Assembly: GCA_021324015.1 (NCBI GenBank)
Contig: JAJPJX010000057.1
Span: 1 to 64,000 of the forward strand
Direction: 5' to 3'
Length of the DNA stretch: 64,000 nt
DNA from: Solibacteraceae bacterium
GTDB taxonomy: Bacteria > Acidobacteriota > Terriglobia > Bryobacterales > Bryobacteraceae
A program made the position numbers and the translations under genes. Each line of letters opens with the position of its first letter. The first letter of the stretch is position 1. Positions 49,801-57,553 of the stretch are shown here, one piece after another. The notes beneath the pieces were generated by a model. The model did no database searches. It saw only the letters and a program-made list of their open reading frames with translations, and was not told where the DNA came from.

Positions 49801-50308
49801 GGTTGACCACCGCCGGATCGAGCAGCGCCAGGGTGAAGGGGTTGCGCTGCATGATGGGCAGATCGTTCAGCATCTTCCCATTCACGGTCTGCTCCATGGT
49901 GCTGGTGTTGAACTGCAACCCTACCGCCGCCGCGCTCACGTTGACGGTCTCGGTAGTGGAGCTCATGCCGAGCGTGGCGTCCACGGTCACGTCGCCGCGC
50001 ACTTGCACGATCACGTTCTGCTGCACGAACTTGCTGAACCCGGGGTGCTCGACCAGCACGGAGTAAGTGCCAGGATCGACCAGATCGAACACGTACAGAC
50101 CAACGTCATTGGTCTGCTTGACGCTCTCCACGCCGGTGTTGTCGTTGTGCAGGCGCACCACGGCGCCGGCCACCACGGCGTGGGTGGGGTCGGTGACGAT
50201 GCCCTGCACACGGGCGCGCGAGTCCTGAGCCTGTGCCGCGCCGAACAGGAAAGCCACGGCCAGAAGCGCCGCGCCACGATGCAAAGCCCGCCTAGCGTTG
50301 ACGATCAT
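46859..50308 (-). CDS. Oar-like TonB-dependent outer-membrane receptor
   Basis: 1149 aa. Signal peptide (about 1-27), a carboxypeptidase-regulatory-like domain (about 30-115, VQGIVTDPTHAVVAGAVVRL, DLVDPGTYSVLVEHPGF), a plug domain with TETVNVSAAA, and a long beta-barrel that ends YTLRLIF with a C-terminal Phe as expected for BAM substrates. The Oar/SusC-like type is expanded in Acidobacteria and imports glycans or peptides. GGAGGT is 6 nt before the ATG. No SusD-like partner is next to it. Which substrate it takes up cannot be inferred. Confidence 0.9.
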   Translation of the reverse strand: MIVNARRALHRGAALLAVAFLFGAAQAQDSRARVQGIVTDPTHAVVAGAVVRLHNDNTGVESVKQTNDVGLYVFDLVDPGTYSVLVEHPGFSKFVQQNVIVQVRGDVTVDATLGMSSTTETVNVSAAAVGLQFNTSTMEQTVNGKMLNDLPIMQRNPFTLALLDPAVVNRYGTLAQRYPFYMWSSSELDVGGSTSTQNDLQLDGAPLQLGWKGSYNLPMDAVQEFSVQQNSVDAEFGHSAGGVLSIGMKSGTNSFHGTAYYFGRNPALNAVTNSVTHTPNLVRNNIWGGTLGNPIVKNKLFSFFAYEQWHVSQPFSALLTLPTALERTGDFSQSFNGAGAQRVIYDPWSTQFNSATGAVSRTPFVGNRIPNARMDPSALIFLKDIWQPNGPGDDATGVNNFKTGYVWFLKYLNISQRTDWNVNDKWKIFGRYSRFHTTIDQNNYTPNNSPAMPNDNGGVMYSQNMAGDAVYTMNNSTVLDLRFSYATLNDDYNAPSAQVGSAGLAKFWPNNPWYQPYLNSGIPAVYYPNLNISTYGSASFGKGGWWYQHPQSYNYSAKIAKYLGKHDLKVGGESRLLRGFSVRPNLMSFNFGPAQTANTFLSPNTRLSGDGWATFLLGALDSSSSANFIPLQQPRTDFYAGYVQDDIKLTRNLTLNLGLRYEFETGLYDAQNRLSRYLDLTNPIPEMQSTPPPIPADVAAMRGAPYIFNGAWIFTDSSHRSSWNSNRHAFAPRVGMALRLNDRTVLRAGFARYIIPPLLTTDTLGSAVYPGFSATTTVAPVLQGVPQSVLSDPFPSTNPLILPVNKTLGRYTNLGSPATWNQQDFRSGVNDRLNVSIQHRLPGLIQADITYFVNLGRSLPYSLPLNMTDPNLIYTDKAAVDKSIPNPFYHYLTPDKFQGQLRNLPTVSVRSLLSTYPQYGALTQVNTAGVDDHYQALQIKLQRTFSAGYMFLIAYNYNNERTTNFFNDIDQYADRLTWIPSNNPRHRLSAAGTYELPIGKGRRYLSTLPAALNAVIGGWSTSSILFFNSGDYLRFGAMQATGDPTANPTPGRAFDITKFAPLPAYTPRTNPWQYPGLVGPLSWELDSTVSKIFPIKERLNVEFKFEAYNLTNSFVPTDPVTDVQSSLFGRSINQANRGREMQYTLRLIF

Positions 50309-50439
50309 GAGACACCTCCAATCTGAGCGGAAAAATCATGGCAGGCGCATAGGGTGCCGGCGCAAACCGACCATAGAGGCGTCAATTCGCAAACGGAAAG
50401 CATCCCCACTACCCGCTACAGAGCCCGGGGCCGAAAAGC

Positions 50440-50559
50440 TTGGAGAGATTTTCTATCAGATCCCTGACTGAGTCAAGGACAATATCTGGAAGATCTGTTC
50501 GATAGCGGAGCGCTGAGCGGGGACCTGGGCTGCCGGTCCTCTCCTGGCAGCCCTTTTTT
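50440..50559 (+). ncRNA. Candidate small RNA with two stem-loops
   Basis: A stem CTATCAGATC (50453-50462) with GATCTG-ttcg-ATAG (50492-50505, four-base bulge), a nested TGAC/GTCA hairpin (50465-50475), then the terminator GGGCTGCC/GGCAGCCC plus T6 at 50527-50559. No open reading frame on this strand leads into the terminator, so a small structured RNA or leader is a reasonable reading. The 5' end is not determined. Confidence 0.4.
50527..50559 (+). terminator. Orphan intrinsic terminator
   Basis: GGGCTGCC (50527-50534), 11-nt loop, GGCAGCCC (50546-50553), TTTTTT (50554-50559). Oriented plus. The nearest upstream gene on that strand is more than 12 kb away (amidase), so it must serve a transcript begun in this gap or antisense to the TonB receptor 5' end. 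Confidence 0.75.
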
Positions 50560-51276
50560 CGGTTACGGCACACTCGTCCTCCGCTTCGCTCCGGACATCC
50601 GTCCACTCAGCCTGCTGAGGGGGATCGGAGCTAACCGAAATCAGCCGCCCGCCTGCCATGGGACCGTATGGTGCGCCGCTGCCGAGAGAGAGCCGAACCT
50701 GGTCTCCGGCGCATCGTTCCGCTGGCGGCATAATTGCAAATCAGTTGCAGATTTTGCTTGATTCGAGAGTCTTGTTTCCGTAAGATGGACCAGAGAGGGC
50801 CATGATGCAAGCTCGGAACTGCTCTTGCGGCGGAGTCACAACCTTAGAAATGATTGCGACTCATTTGCAACTGGAGACACGTCCCTGGATTTCCTGACGG
50901 ACCCTCTGGTGCTTGCCGATGAGCTCGCCTCCAAAGGCGTACACATGGCCGCGCAACGCCGAGTGTTGACGAACCCGGAGGGCATTGCCGCGCGTGCGTG
51001 ACGGCGGAAACCGAACCTAAGGAGGATGCGAAGGCCTCTTGACGTAAGTTGAAGCAGAACAGGTCCCCACGGAATACTTTTGGCGAAGCACCGTGGAGAC
51101 CTGCGAATCGACAACCCGGAAGGTTGGCGTCCTCCTCATTATAAGGCCGCCCACGACGCCTTCGGCAAGGCTTGGCCCGCCGCGGCGCCGCTGCCGTCGC
51201 GCGTGATGTCGTACCGGGATTCGTAGTCTATCGCCCATTTTTACTGCGCCTGGCGATATTCAGGAGAACACAGGAA

Positions 51277-53760
51277 ATGAGGATCAAGATCAAACCGCGC
51301 AAGTCCAAGAAAGACGGGAACGGGCAGAACGGCTGGCCGACGGCCTATCGATGGGCGGCCATGGGGACGCTGGTCGCATACTCCGCAACCGGTACGAAAA
51401 CGGTCAACCTGGCTCGGGCACAAGACGTGGGGGGGCCAGTCCCCGCAAAGCGCACCATTTCGCATACGCAGGGATCACAACCGGTGCGACGCTTTGGGAT
51501 TCCGGCAGGGCCGCTTGACTCGGCCATCGAAGCCTTCCGGCAAGTCACGGGAATCACGGTTACGCTCTCCACTGAAGGCCTCCGCGCGATCTCGTCACCG
51601 GGCGTGATGGGACTCTATACTCCTGAACAAGCGCTTGAGAGGCTATTGGCAGACACGGGCCTGACTTATCGCTTCACATCCGCCGATTCCGTTTCCGTGG
51701 ACCTTAAGAGCGTGGCGCAATCCGTGGAGGTCACGGCCAGCATCGAAGCCCTGGCCGCGTCATCACCAAAATATCCGACCCCGCTGCTCGATACGCCGCA
51801 GACCATCTCCGCCGTTCCGGAGCAAGTCATACAGGCGCAGGGCGTCACGACCTTGCGAGACGCGCTGCGGAACGTGGCTGGAATCAGCCTGGCCGCGGGA
51901 GAGGGCGGCTCCCAGGGCGACAACCTGACCATCCGGGGCTTCACGGCGCGCAATGACCTTTACATCGATGGGATGCGGGATTTCGGAAGCTACTATCGCG
52001 ACCCTTTCAACATCCAGGAGGTGGAAGTTCTGCAGGGGCCGTCTTCAGTTACTTTCGGACGCGGCTCGACGGGCGGCGTCGTCAATCAGGCCAGCAAGAC
52101 GCCGGGCTTGCAGGGATTCATCTCCGGAACGATCACCCTGGGAACCGATCGGACGCGGCGGGGCACGCTGGACATCGACAAGCCGCTCACCGTGTTCGGT
52201 TCGCACGCCGCCTTCCGGCTGAACCTCATGGGCGACATGAACAACATCGCAGAGCGGAATATCGCGGAGAACCGCCGCTTTGGGGCGGCCCCGTCACTGG
52301 CGCTGGGATTGGGAACGCCGACGCGGCTCACCTTCAGCTACCTGCACCTGAACGCGGATGACACGCCCGATTACGGCATACCGTGGCTGTTTAACGGTCC
52401 CGCGCCGGTAAACCGGGCGAATTACTACGGCTTCCAGGACGGCAACTTCCTGCGCACTGACGATCACATCGGCACAATCAAGGCGGAGCACGACTTTTCT
52501 CCCCGAATCACCCTGCGCGACCAGTTGCGCTACGCCAATTACGAGCGCGACGTGCGCATCACCGAACCGCAGATCATTTCGCCGGCAACCGGCGCGGCGC
52601 CCAAAGTTGCCACCCCGCCGAGCCGACTGGCCGTGAGTCGCAACGAGCTCTCCTCCAACAGCGTCGAGGGATTGCTCGACGAGCAACTGGACCTCAGCAT
52701 GCAGTTTCAGACCGGATTCCTCCGTCACACCCTCGTCACGGGCGCCGAAGGGACAAAGGAGACGTCCAATCCGGCGCGGCCAAGGTGGACGAACGTTCCC
52801 ACCACAAGCCTGCTGGATCCAGACCCGTACCAGGCCTTCTCAGGGACCGAAACCATCTCCTCCATTGTTCATACGACGGCGCTGAGCGCGGCTGCGTACC
52901 TGCTGGATACGATCCAGATCGGCAGGATGTGGAATCTCTCCGGAGGATTCCGGTTCGACCGCTTCGACACGGCATACACGCAACAGGTCTCGCCTGCATC
53001 GGCATTCCACCGGATCGACAACATGCCGAGTTGGCGGGCCGCCTTGGTTTTCAAACCTGTGCCCATCGGCAGCATCTATTTTGATGCGGGCACCTCGTTC
53101 AACCCGTCCGCGGAATCGCTTTCACTTAGCGCGGCCAACGCAAATCTCCCGCCAGAGAAGAACCTTACTTATGAATTGGGAACTAAGTGGGAGGTCGGCA
53201 GTCATCATTTGTCCCTGCGAAGCGCATTGTTTCGGACCGACAAATACAATGCGCGCGAGCCCGATCCGGCGAACTCGCTGCTGAATGTGCTCGGGGGCAG
53301 CCAGCGTGTGGGAGGGTTTGAGTTTCAGGCGCAGGGAAGGCTGACCAGCCGATGGGAGCTTCTTTCGGGCTTCGCGTATCTGGACAGCGAAGTTGTCAGC
53401 TCGAAATACTATCCCGCCGCGGCCGGCTATCCGCTGGCCAACGTGCCGAAATACACCTGCAATCTGTGGACGGAATACCGTCTTCCCCGAAGCTGGGGCA
53501 TGGGCGCGGGCACCAACTATGTATCGAGCCGGACCGCGAGTTCTACAGCGCCGCTCGATCCCGTGACGGGCCTCATCAAGGAGGTTCCGGGCTACTGGGT
53601 ATTCCATGCGATGGTGAAACACCCCCTGAATGAGCATATGGACCTGCAGGTGAACGTGAACAACATCGCCAACCGCTATTACTACGACGAACTGCATCCC
53701 GGGCATATCGTGCCCGGGCCCGGGCGCTCGGCGCTCGCCAGCCTGACGTTCAAGTTCTGA
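51277..53760 (+). CDS. TonB-dependent siderophore receptor with STN domain
   Basis: 827 aa. Leader-like N-terminus, then an STN (secretin/TonB short N-terminal) domain about 70-140: PAGPLDSAIEAFRQVTGITV and ALERLLADTGLTYRF. The plug has TPQTISAVPEQVIQAQG, VTTLRDALRNVAGISLAAGE and GFTARNDLYIDGMRDFGSY, typical of siderophore receptors (FhuE/FoxA-like), and the barrel ends GRSALASLTFKF. STN domains signal to FecR-type anti-sigma factors; none is adjacent. The ATG at 51277 is preceded by AGGAG (51262-51266). The PiuC-like gene follows after 65 bp. Ferric siderophore uptake is likely. Confidence 0.92.
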   Translation: MRIKIKPRKSKKDGNGQNGWPTAYRWAAMGTLVAYSATGTKTVNLARAQDVGGPVPAKRTISHTQGSQPVRRFGIPAGPLDSAIEAFRQVTGITVTLSTEGLRAISSPGVMGLYTPEQALERLLADTGLTYRFTSADSVSVDLKSVAQSVEVTASIEALAASSPKYPTPLLDTPQTISAVPEQVIQAQGVTTLRDALRNVAGISLAAGEGGSQGDNLTIRGFTARNDLYIDGMRDFGSYYRDPFNIQEVEVLQGPSSVTFGRGSTGGVVNQASKTPGLQGFISGTITLGTDRTRRGTLDIDKPLTVFGSHAAFRLNLMGDMNNIAERNIAENRRFGAAPSLALGLGTPTRLTFSYLHLNADDTPDYGIPWLFNGPAPVNRANYYGFQDGNFLRTDDHIGTIKAEHDFSPRITLRDQLRYANYERDVRITEPQIISPATGAAPKVATPPSRLAVSRNELSSNSVEGLLDEQLDLSMQFQTGFLRHTLVTGAEGTKETSNPARPRWTNVPTTSLLDPDPYQAFSGTETISSIVHTTALSAAAYLLDTIQIGRMWNLSGGFRFDRFDTAYTQQVSPASAFHRIDNMPSWRAALVFKPVPIGSIYFDAGTSFNPSAESLSLSAANANLPPEKNLTYELGTKWEVGSHHLSLRSALFRTDKYNAREPDPANSLLNVLGGSQRVGGFEFQAQGRLTSRWELLSGFAYLDSEVVSSKYYPAAAGYPLANVPKYTCNLWTEYRLPRSWGMGAGTNYVSSRTASSTAPLDPVTGLIKEVPGYWVFHAMVKHPLNEHMDLQVNVNNIANRYYYDELHPGHIVPGPGRSALASLTFKF

Positions 53761-53825
53761 GTTGGGAGCGGCGACGCCTCTGAGCGCCGCCGTGATGCCG
53801 CAGGATCCTCTGTTGGAGAGACAAG

Positions 53826-54506
53826 ATGCTTTTAGCCGTTCCGGATGTACTCACTGCCGAACAGGTTCTCAAAGCCCGGCAGATTTTCGAGCAAGCCGAA
53901 TGGGTGGATGGCCGCGTCACAGCCGGCCATCAATCCTCGCGCGCTAAGGACAATGTGCAGCTGGCCGAGGGCTCGCCCGCGGCACGCGAACTCGGGGACA
54001 TGGTCCTCGCGGCGCTGGAAAGGAATCCCTTGTTTATTTCGGCGGCGCTTCCGGAACGCGTGTTCCCGCCGCTGTTCAACCGTTATGCGGGCGGGCAAGC
54101 CTTCGGCACCCACGTGGACAACGCGATTCGGCAGGTGACCGGCACGCCACACCGCCTCCGCACGGATCTTTCAGCGACGCTTTTTTTCACGGGTCCTGAC
54201 GAATACGACGGCGGTGAGCTGGTGATTGAAGACACGTACGGGACTCACAGCGTGAAGCTTCCCGCGGGGCATATGATCCTCTATCCCTCGACGAGCCTGC
54301 ACCATGTGCGGCCCGTGACGCGAGGGGCGCGCATCGCGTCGTTCTTCTGGATTCAAAGCATGGTCCGCGAGGATAGCGAGCGGACGCTGCTGTTCGATCT
54401 GGATCTCGCCATTCAGCGGCTCGCGGGCGAGCAGCCCGATCATCCCGCAGCCGTGCAGCTCACCGGCGTCTATCACAATCTGCTCAGAAGATGGGCCATC
54501 GTCTGA
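53826..54506 (+). CDS. piuC: PKHD-type Fe(II)/2-oxoglutarate hydroxylase (PiuC/YbiX-like)
   Basis: 226 aa cupin-like dioxygenase. Iron ligands His96 and Asp98 in THVDNAI, His159/160 in TSLHHV and the 2-oxoglutarate Arg in PVTRGARI; the central [19 protein letters not shown] is the family core. PiuC/YbiX genes are typically next to TonB siderophore receptors (piuA/fiu), and here they follow the STN receptor at 65 bp, so both are probably iron-regulated. The true substrate is not established. Confidence 0.93.
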   Translation: MLLAVPDVLTAEQVLKARQIFEQAEWVDGRVTAGHQSSRAKDNVQLAEGSPAARELGDMVLAALERNPLFISAALPERVFPPLFNRYAGGQAFGTHVDNAIRQVTGTPHRLRTDLSATLFFTGPDEYDGGELVIEDTYGTHSVKLPAGHMILYPSTSLHHVRPVTRGARIASFFWIQSMVREDSERTLLFDLDLAIQRLAGEQPDHPAAVQLTGVYHNLLRRWAIV

Positions 54507-54629
54507 AGAACCCAAGCTCCTGTTACGGTGCGCGCGGTGTTCGTCGCCTACACCGAAATATCGGAGGGCCATTCATCATTGGCGGATCCAGGGCGGCCGG
54601 GATTCCGATCTCATGGAAGCCGTAGCGGT

Positions 54630-55541
54630 CTAGTCCGCCGCCTGGCCGCCGGTGGCGCCCTTCCGGATCTCGGTTTTGGCCATGTCCTCCAGGAAAGTCA
54701 CGATGGCGGAATGGTCCAGGTCGCCGCGGCCGTGGTTCATCAGGGCCATCAGCATCTGCTGCACGAGGGAGGTCAGCGGAAGGGCCAGTTTCATGGATTC
54801 GGCGGCCAGCAAGGCATTGCGCAGGTCTTTCTGGTGGAGACGAATGCGGAAGCCCGGAGCGAAGTTGCGGGCAAGCACCATGGGGGCCTTGGCATTCAGC
54901 ACAGTGCTCCCCGCCAGGCCTCCCTTGACGGCGTTGAACACCACTTCGGGATCGAGGCCGGCCTTGGCCGCCAGCAGCAGCGCCTCTCCCATGGCGGCGA
55001 TGTTGCAGGCCACCATGATCTGATTGGCCAGCTTGGCCACGTTGCCGGCGCCCACCGGGCCGGTCAGGACCGCGCTCGATCCCATGACCTGGAACAGGGG
55101 CAGCACTTGGTCGAAAATCTCCTGCTTTCCGCCGGCCATGATGGCGAGCGTGCCGTCGATGGCTTTCGGTTCGCCGCCGCTGACCGGCGCGTCGAGGAAT
55201 TCGACGCCGCGCCGGGCGCAAGCGGCTGCGACCTTCTGCGATACCAGCGGGCTGATGGAACTCATGTCCACCAGGATGGCGCCCGGTTTCGCGCCTTCGA
55301 GCACGCCGTCGGGGCCAAGCACAGCGGCCTCCACATCGGGTCCATCGGGAAGCATCGTGATGGTGACCGCGGCTCTGGCCGCGACGTCGCTCGAGGAGGC
55401 GCCCGCACCGGCGCCCGCCTTCACGAGATCCTCGACATGCGCCGCCACCACATCGTAGACCAGCAATTCGTGACCTGCCTTCAGCAGGTTGCGGGACATC
55501 GGCTTTCCCATGATGCCCAGACCTATGAATCCGACTTTCAC
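54630..55541 (-). CDS. 3-hydroxyisobutyrate/tartronate-semialdehyde dehydrogenase family
   Basis: 303 aa beta-hydroxyacid dehydrogenase. Rossmann motif GFIGLGIMGKPMSRNL, NAD-binding VITITMLPDG and the signature DAPVSGGEPKAIDGTLAIMAGG; the catalytic Lys is in GNVAKLANQ. GarR (tartronate semialdehyde reductase) or MmsB-like; substrate not certain. GTG start at 55541 with AAGGAG 7 nt upstream. It is divergent from the lipoprotein at 55625. Confidence 0.9.
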   Translation of the reverse strand: MKVGFIGLGIMGKPMSRNLLKAGHELLVYDVVAAHVEDLVKAGAGAGASSSDVAARAAVTITMLPDGPDVEAAVLGPDGVLEGAKPGAILVDMSSISPLVSQKVAAACARRGVEFLDAPVSGGEPKAIDGTLAIMAGGKQEIFDQVLPLFQVMGSSAVLTGPVGAGNVAKLANQIMVACNIAAMGEALLLAAKAGLDPEVVFNAVKGGLAGSTVLNAKAPMVLARNFAPGFRIRLHQKDLRNALLAAESMKLALPLTSLVQQMLMALMNHGRGDLDHSAIVTFLEDMAKTEIRKGATGGQAAD

Positions 55542-55624
55542 TTGCGACTCCTTTCCATGACCTATACTGATAGCAGATTAACAGATCTTTAACATAGCGT
55601 TTTTTGAATGGAGTTTGAACTACA

Positions 55625-56212
55625 TTGACCATTAGATATGCGTGGCTACTGGCGGTTGTCTTATTCGCCTCGGGCTGCGGGAAGGCGGAGCGGGCAGAGG
55701 CCGTTCGACTGTCCAAAGTTCTCACCCAGAAGCAAGGCGACTTCGCCGGCGCGAACACCATGGAAGAGGAGTTTGTGAACGGCGCGCGGGTCTGGTGCGA
55801 AGGCATCGTGACCAACGGCGCAGGCCGGGGAGAAGAATTGAACCGAAACGCCAGTGTCGCCACGGTGCTGGCAAAATCGGCGGCGGACGTCAGCACCCAA
55901 CTGGGCCAGGTGCGCCAGGCGGTCTACGACCAATCCTTCCAGGCGGAGTATCCGCAGAGCGTCCGCACGGGGTTGATCAGCCAACTGACCCAACGCCAGA
56001 GGGTGCTGCAGCAGTTGCGGGCGTTCTTGCAGCAGTCCGCGAAGGAGCTGGAGCAGTATCAGCAGAACAAATCCTATGCGGGTGACACTTACCCGGGTGT
56101 GATCCAACAACTGGGTGCGCTGCTCAATGCGTACAAGGCGCCCGACGATGCCGTGGGAGCGGCGCTGGCGGCCCTGAAAACGAAATATCGCCTGACGGGC
56201 AGCGAACCGTGA
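55625..56212 (+). CDS. Lipoprotein with helical domain
   Basis: 195 aa. Signal II leader ending LFASGC (Cys18) and a helical body: SAADVSTQLGQVRQAVYDQS and LTQRQRVLQQLRAFLQQSAK, rich in Gln. No known family. TTG start with GGAG 11 nt upstream. It precedes the Gfo/Idh/MocA operon by 37 bp and could belong to the same transcript. Function unknown. Confidence 0.75.
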   Translation: MTIRYAWLLAVVLFASGCGKAERAEAVRLSKVLTQKQGDFAGANTMEEEFVNGARVWCEGIVTNGAGRGEELNRNASVATVLAKSAADVSTQLGQVRQAVYDQSFQAEYPQSVRTGLISQLTQRQRVLQQLRAFLQQSAKELEQYQQNKSYAGDTYPGVIQQLGALLNAYKAPDDAVGAALAALKTKYRLTGSEP

Positions 56213-56249
56213 CGCCGGTGCGGCGCGCGGCGTCGCCGAAAAAAGATTT

Positions 56250-57542
56250 ATGCCGCTTCCGATAGACCGCAGGAGTTTCCTGGGAGCCGTGGGGCTGGCG
56301 CTGACGCCGCCGGGGGCGGCCAAAACGGTGCGGCTGGGCGTAGTCGGCACCGGAGGGCGAGGCACCAGCCTGCTTCAGATCGCCGCGTCCCTGCCGGGCG
56401 TCGAGTTTCCGGCCTTGTGCGACATCAACCCGCAGCACCTGGCCCGGGCGCAGGACGTAGCGGTGACGGCCGGGCGCAGCAAGCCGGAAGGATATACCAG
56501 CGAGGAAGATTACCGGCGGCTGATGGCGCGCGAGGATCTGGATGGAGTCCTCATCGCGACGCCCTGGGAGTGGCACACCCCCATGGCCGTCTATTCGATG
56601 CAGGCGGGCAAATACACCGGGGTGGAGGTGCCCGCGGCCCTCACCATCGAGCAGTGCTGGGACCTGGTGAACACGCAGGAACGCACGGGCACGCCCTGCA
56701 TGATGCTGGAGAACTGGAGTTTCCGCAGGGACAACCTGGCGGTGCTGAACATGATCCGCGCCGGGCTGCTGGGAGAGATCAACCACTGCCACTGCGCGCA
56801 CTCCCACGACTGCACGTATTGGTACTTCGACCCGGACGGCAACCCGCGCTGGCCGGCCGCCTACCTGATGAAGCGCAACGCCGACCAATACCCCACGCAC
56901 AGCCTCGGGCCGGTGATCAGTTGGCTGGACCTGAATTGCGGCGACTATCCGGCTTACCTGACCTCGACGGCCACGCGCTCGATCAGCCTGCCGCACTATT
57001 TCGCGAGGAAGTTCGGGCCGGAGCATCCGGCGGCCCGGCGCAAGTACGCGCAGGCGGACATCGTGACCTCGGTCGTGAAGACGGTCAAGGGCAACACCAT
57101 CGTCATCAATAACGACATGCAATCCCCGCGGCCGTATGACAACCGCTGGGAGATCTCCGGCACGGAAGGTCTGTACAACGAGCAGCGCAACGCGGTTTAC
57201 ATCGCCGGCGTCAGCCCCAAGCCAGACACCTGGGAGCCGTTCCCGCCGTACCAGCAGAAGTTCGATCACCACTGGTACGCGGAGCTGGAGCGCGCGGACC
57301 CGGGACTGTTGCGAAAGCCGCTGGCGCACGGAGGCCCGGATTACGTGGAAATCCGCTTGTTCATCGAGGCGATTCGGAACCGGACGGCCACTCCGCTGGA
57401 CATTTACGATTCGGTGCTGATGTGCGCGGTGATTCCGCTGTCGGAGCAATCCATCGCCCAGAGCAGCGCGCCGGCGCCGTTTCCGGACTTCACGCGCGGC
57501 CGGTGGCGCAACAGAAAGCCGTATTTCGGCGTGCCAGCGTAA
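56250..57542 (+). CDS. Tat-exported Gfo/Idh/MocA oxidoreductase (first)
   Basis: 430 aa. Tat-type leader with DRRSFLGAVGLAL, then the Rossmann core RLGVVGTGGRG, IATPWEWHTPMA and, in place of the usual EKP, VEVPAA. C-terminal domain with HCHCAHSHDCTYWY and TRSISLPHYF. Because the typical catalytic EKP is replaced by VEVPA, the enzyme may have a changed mechanism or act as a hydrolase-like member. Related exported proteins act on 3-keto-glycosides. No SD before the ATG. First of four consecutive genes. Confidence 0.87.
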   Translation: MPLPIDRRSFLGAVGLALTPPGAAKTVRLGVVGTGGRGTSLLQIAASLPGVEFPALCDINPQHLARAQDVAVTAGRSKPEGYTSEEDYRRLMAREDLDGVLIATPWEWHTPMAVYSMQAGKYTGVEVPAALTIEQCWDLVNTQERTGTPCMMLENWSFRRDNLAVLNMIRAGLLGEINHCHCAHSHDCTYWYFDPDGNPRWPAAYLMKRNADQYPTHSLGPVISWLDLNCGDYPAYLTSTATRSISLPHYFARKFGPEHPAARRKYAQADIVTSVVKTVKGNTIVINNDMQSPRPYDNRWEISGTEGLYNEQRNAVYIAGVSPKPDTWEPFPPYQQKFDHHWYAELERADPGLLRKPLAHGGPDYVEIRLFIEAIRNRTATPLDIYDSVLMCAVIPLSEQSIAQSSAPAPFPDFTRGRWRNRKPYFGVPA

Positions 57543-57553
57543 CGGGTGTCAGT

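Larger units (their letters stand above)
50309..51276. other. Gene-poor 970-bp stretch between the two TonB receptor genes
   Basis: No convincing protein gene. It contains a candidate small RNA ending in an intrinsic terminator (50453-50559), a perfect palindrome AAATGA-N7-TCATTT (50848-50866), and TTGCAAAT (50734-50741) repeated inverted as ATTTGCAA (50863-50870). A short open stretch near 50840-51002 has no start and no recognisable product. Possible promoters for the STN receptor are not identifiable by eye. Confidence 0.5.

Noticed and set aside
50848-50866. Fur box
   Set aside because: AAATGA-N7-TCATTT has the wrong spacing for the Fur consensus (which has 1-3 nt between half-sites); kept only as an unassigned palindrome.
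50836-51276. Short frames in the gene-poor stretch (several of 60-100 codons)
   Set aside because: No SD, no recognisable domain and conflicting strands; not called as genes.
54507-54629. Remnant gene between the PiuC-like and GarR-like genes
   Set aside because: Only 123 bp of unassigned sequence, no domain; ordinary spacer.
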